NCBI GenBank assembly: GCA_937870605.1
Contig: CALMZW010000249.1
Coordinates: 1 to 8,350, forward strand
Direction of reading: 5' to 3'
DNA length: 8,350 bases
From: an uncultured Synergistaceae bacterium
GTDB lineage: Bacteria; Synergistota; Synergistia; Synergistales; Aminobacteriaceae
A program made the position numbers and the translations under genes. The notes under the pieces were generated by a model, which was not told the origin of the DNA, searched no databases, and was given only the letters and a program-made list of their open reading frames with translations. Positions 6,815 through 8,350 of this stretch are shown one piece after another (the first letter of the stretch is position 1; the number at the start of each line of letters is the position of its first letter).

Positions 6815-6849
6815 TTGCGCATTTTTCGGAATGGAATACTATTTATACA
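6815..6849 (+). promoter_or_regulatory. Probable A/T-rich promoter of the second ELWxxDGT gene
   Basis: A sharp A/T-rich island lies between the terminator and the gene. The best reading is TTGCGC (6815-6820) and TACTAT (6837-6842) with 16-base spacing. TATACA at 6844-6849 is an alternative -10. Both matches are modest, so the exact elements are uncertain. Confidence 0.35.
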
Positions 6850-6883
6850 GAAAAGAAACGTAAAGATAAGGAGGAGATGTTCG

Positions 6884-8350
6884 ATGCGTTTCCTGCGGGT
6901 GCTGTGTCTGGTGTTTCTGTTTCTTGCGTGCGCGACCGTCGGTTGGGCGGCGACGGAACTGCTGAAGGACGTTCGCCCCGGGATTCAGAGCGGGAACAGC
7001 AACGAATTCGTCTATCTGAAAACGGACACCTATATCCTGAACGGAAACGATGGCGTCTGGGGCAAGGAGTTGTGGGTTTCCGACGGAACTGCGTCGGGGA
7101 CGAAGCTGCTCAAGGATATTTTCCCCGGCCAAGGAGATTCCGATCCCTCCGGGTTACTCGAGGTCGGCGGCGATGTGGTTTTCTTCGGGGCCGATAACGG
7201 CGTCGCCGGAAAGGAACTCTGGAAGACCGATGGGACTCAGGCGGGAACGGCGCTCGTCAAGGATATCAACCCCGGGGCTGCCGCCTCGAGTCCCAACTGG
7301 CTGCACGCAGCCGCCGGAGTGGTTTTTTTCTCGGCCGACGACGGCGTCCACGGAAAGGAACTCTGGAAGACCGACGGGACGGACGCCGGGACGGTTCTCG
7401 TCAAGGACATCAACCCCGGGGCGACCGGCAGCACGCCGCAAAATCTGCAACACATCGGGAACTCCTGGGAAAAGCTGCTCTTCACTGCGGATGACGGCGT
7501 CCACGGTCGGGAACTCTGGGTCTCCGACGGCACTCCTGCGGGAACCGTCCTGGTCAAGGACATTTTGCCGGGCGTGGGGGAAGGATACCCCTCCGACCCG
7601 TACTACCCGCTCTCCGGGATGTATGCGTACTTCAGAGCCGACGACGGCGTCAACGGAAAGCAGCTTTGGGAATCGGACGGCACGAATGCCGGGACGAAGA
7701 TGTACCTCGTGAATCCGGCCGGAGATTCGTTCCCGACGTCAATGCACCTTCTGGGGAGCAAGCTCATCTTCGCTGCGACGGACGCGGCGCACGGGCAGGA
7801 ACTCTGGTCCGTCACCCCGGGCGACTACGACGGCGCGACGCTGCTCAAGGATATCAACCCCGGCCCTGCAAACGGAAACCCGTACGCCTTCGCGCTCGCC
7901 GACCCGCTGCTGGTGTTCGTCGGCAACGACGGAGTCCACGGCGCGGAGCCGTGGAGGACGGACGGCACGACGGCGGGAACGCAGATGATCAAGGACGTCA
8001 ATCCGGGCGCTCCCGACGGGAGCATCTCGTGGGGCGACATGGCCTCGACGTTCTTTACGGCCGTCTTCTTCGCGACCGACGGAATCCACGGCGCGGAACC
8101 GTGGGTGACCGACGGATGGGACACGGGAACGGCGATGCTGCAGGACGTGTGCCCCGGCGCGACGGGGAGCGATCCCGCCGGCGCGCGGTTCGCCAACATC
8201 AGGGTCTGGTTCCGGGCGAACGACGGGGTACACGGCGCGGAACCCTGGTGGACGGATGGAATCGTATCGTTCCTGACGAGCGGCGGCGGAGGGTGCGACG
8301 GGACGGGCGGCTCGTTCGCGTGGCTCTCGATATTCCCGTTGCTCTTCGTG
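6884..8350 (+). CDS. Secreted ELWxxDGT-repeat protein with Synerg-CTERM signal (second paralogue, 3' truncated by window)
   Basis: The reading frame is open to the last base: 489 codons are visible and only the last few residues of the tail are missing. The start at 6884 is set by the very strong AAGGAGGAG (6868-6876) with a 7-base spacer; an ATG at 6877 is out of frame. Residues 1-22 form a signal peptide (hydrophobic 4-16, likely cleavage after GWA). Nine ELW motifs start at residues 62, 111, 159, 210, 260, 306, 355, 405 and 453; the sixth (ELWSVTPG) is degenerate and the last three read EPW. Consensus per unit is ADDGVHGKELWxTDGTxAGTxLVKDINPG. The mature N-terminus begins ATELLKDVRPG, the second half of a unit, and the last unit stops at EPWWTDG, so the two ends complete one another. 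SGGGGC (Cys471) and the start of a hydrophobic span follow, the Synerg-CTERM signal. Function is unknown; a beta-propeller-like surface or released protein is inferred. Confidence 0.9.
   Translation, partial: MRFLRVLCLVFLFLACATVGWAATELLKDVRPGIQSGNSNEFVYLKTDTYILNGNDGVWGKELWVSDGTASGTKLLKDIFPGQGDSDPSGLLEVGGDVVFFGADNGVAGKELWKTDGTQAGTALVKDINPGAAASSPNWLHAAAGVVFFSADDGVHGKELWKTDGTDAGTVLVKDINPGATGSTPQNLQHIGNSWEKLLFTADDGVHGRELWVSDGTPAGTVLVKDILPGVGEGYPSDPYYPLSGMYAYFRADDGVNGKQLWESDGTNAGTKMYLVNPAGDSFPTSMHLLGSKLIFAATDAAHGQELWSVTPGDYDGATLLKDINPGPANGNPYAFALADPLLVFVGNDGVHGAEPWRTDGTTAGTQMIKDVNPGAPDGSISWGDMASTFFTAVFFATDGIHGAEPWVTDGWDTGTAMLQDVCPGATGSDPAGARFANIRVWFRANDGVHGAEPWWTDGIVSFLTSGGGGCDGTGGSFAWLSIFPLLFV
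7067..8260 (+). repeat. Nine ELWxxDGT motifs, second paralogue
   Basis: This span runs from the first ELW motif to the end of the terminal EPWWTDG, with intervals of 46-51 codons. Units two and three are close at the DNA level: over 7190-7279 against 7334-7423 I count 76 of 90 bases identical without gaps. Confidence 0.85.

Noticed and set aside
4648..6822. 724-codon open frame on the minus strand
   Set aside because: It covers three unrelated + strand genes and two terminators, with Arg-rich low-complexity composition. The + strand has signal peptides, ribosome sites and repeats.

Overview
The window looks like GC-rich chromosomal DNA from a member of the Synergistota. The main reason is that three proteins in a row end in the tripartite tail known as the Synergistetes C-terminal sorting signal (Synerg-CTERM): a Gly-rich stretch with one Cys (SGGGGC or SGGC), a hydrophobic span, and, in the two complete ones, a short Lys/Arg end. 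All convincing genes are on the + strand. No rRNA, tRNA, insertion sequence, CRISPR array or phage gene was seen.

Layout: (1) 2-382 is the C-terminal end of a TPR-like protein, closed by a strong intrinsic terminator. (2) 461-854 is a long non-coding stretch. It holds a good sigma70-type promoter, a 23-codon ORF with its own Shine-Dalgarno, alternative hairpins and a C-rich tract. It leads into a CorA-family divalent cation channel (855-1805), again closed by a terminator. The layout resembles an attenuator-type leader on a magnesium transporter gene. (3) 2019-4844 encodes a 941-residue exported, Cys-rich protein with a Pro/Thr linker, an Ig-like domain and a Synerg-CTERM tail. (4) 4955-6672 is a two-gene operon: a 79-residue charged, coiled-coil-like protein overlaps by ATGA with a 493-residue secreted ELWxxDGT-repeat protein. 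(5) 6884 to the window end is a second ELWxxDGT-repeat protein, a paralogue of the first, cut off within its C-terminal sorting signal.

After corA the genes form a cell-surface cluster: three exported proteins that probably share one C-terminal processing system, whose protease is not in this window. The two ELWxxDGT proteins each carry nine ELW motifs spaced about 48 residues apart. Their ends are complementary, as in a beta-propeller closed by joining N- and C-terminal parts of one blade. Each block has its own terminator and usually a recognisable promoter, so the blocks are probably regulated separately. The best leads for new biology are the corA leader and the nine-unit paralogues with their coupled small gene.
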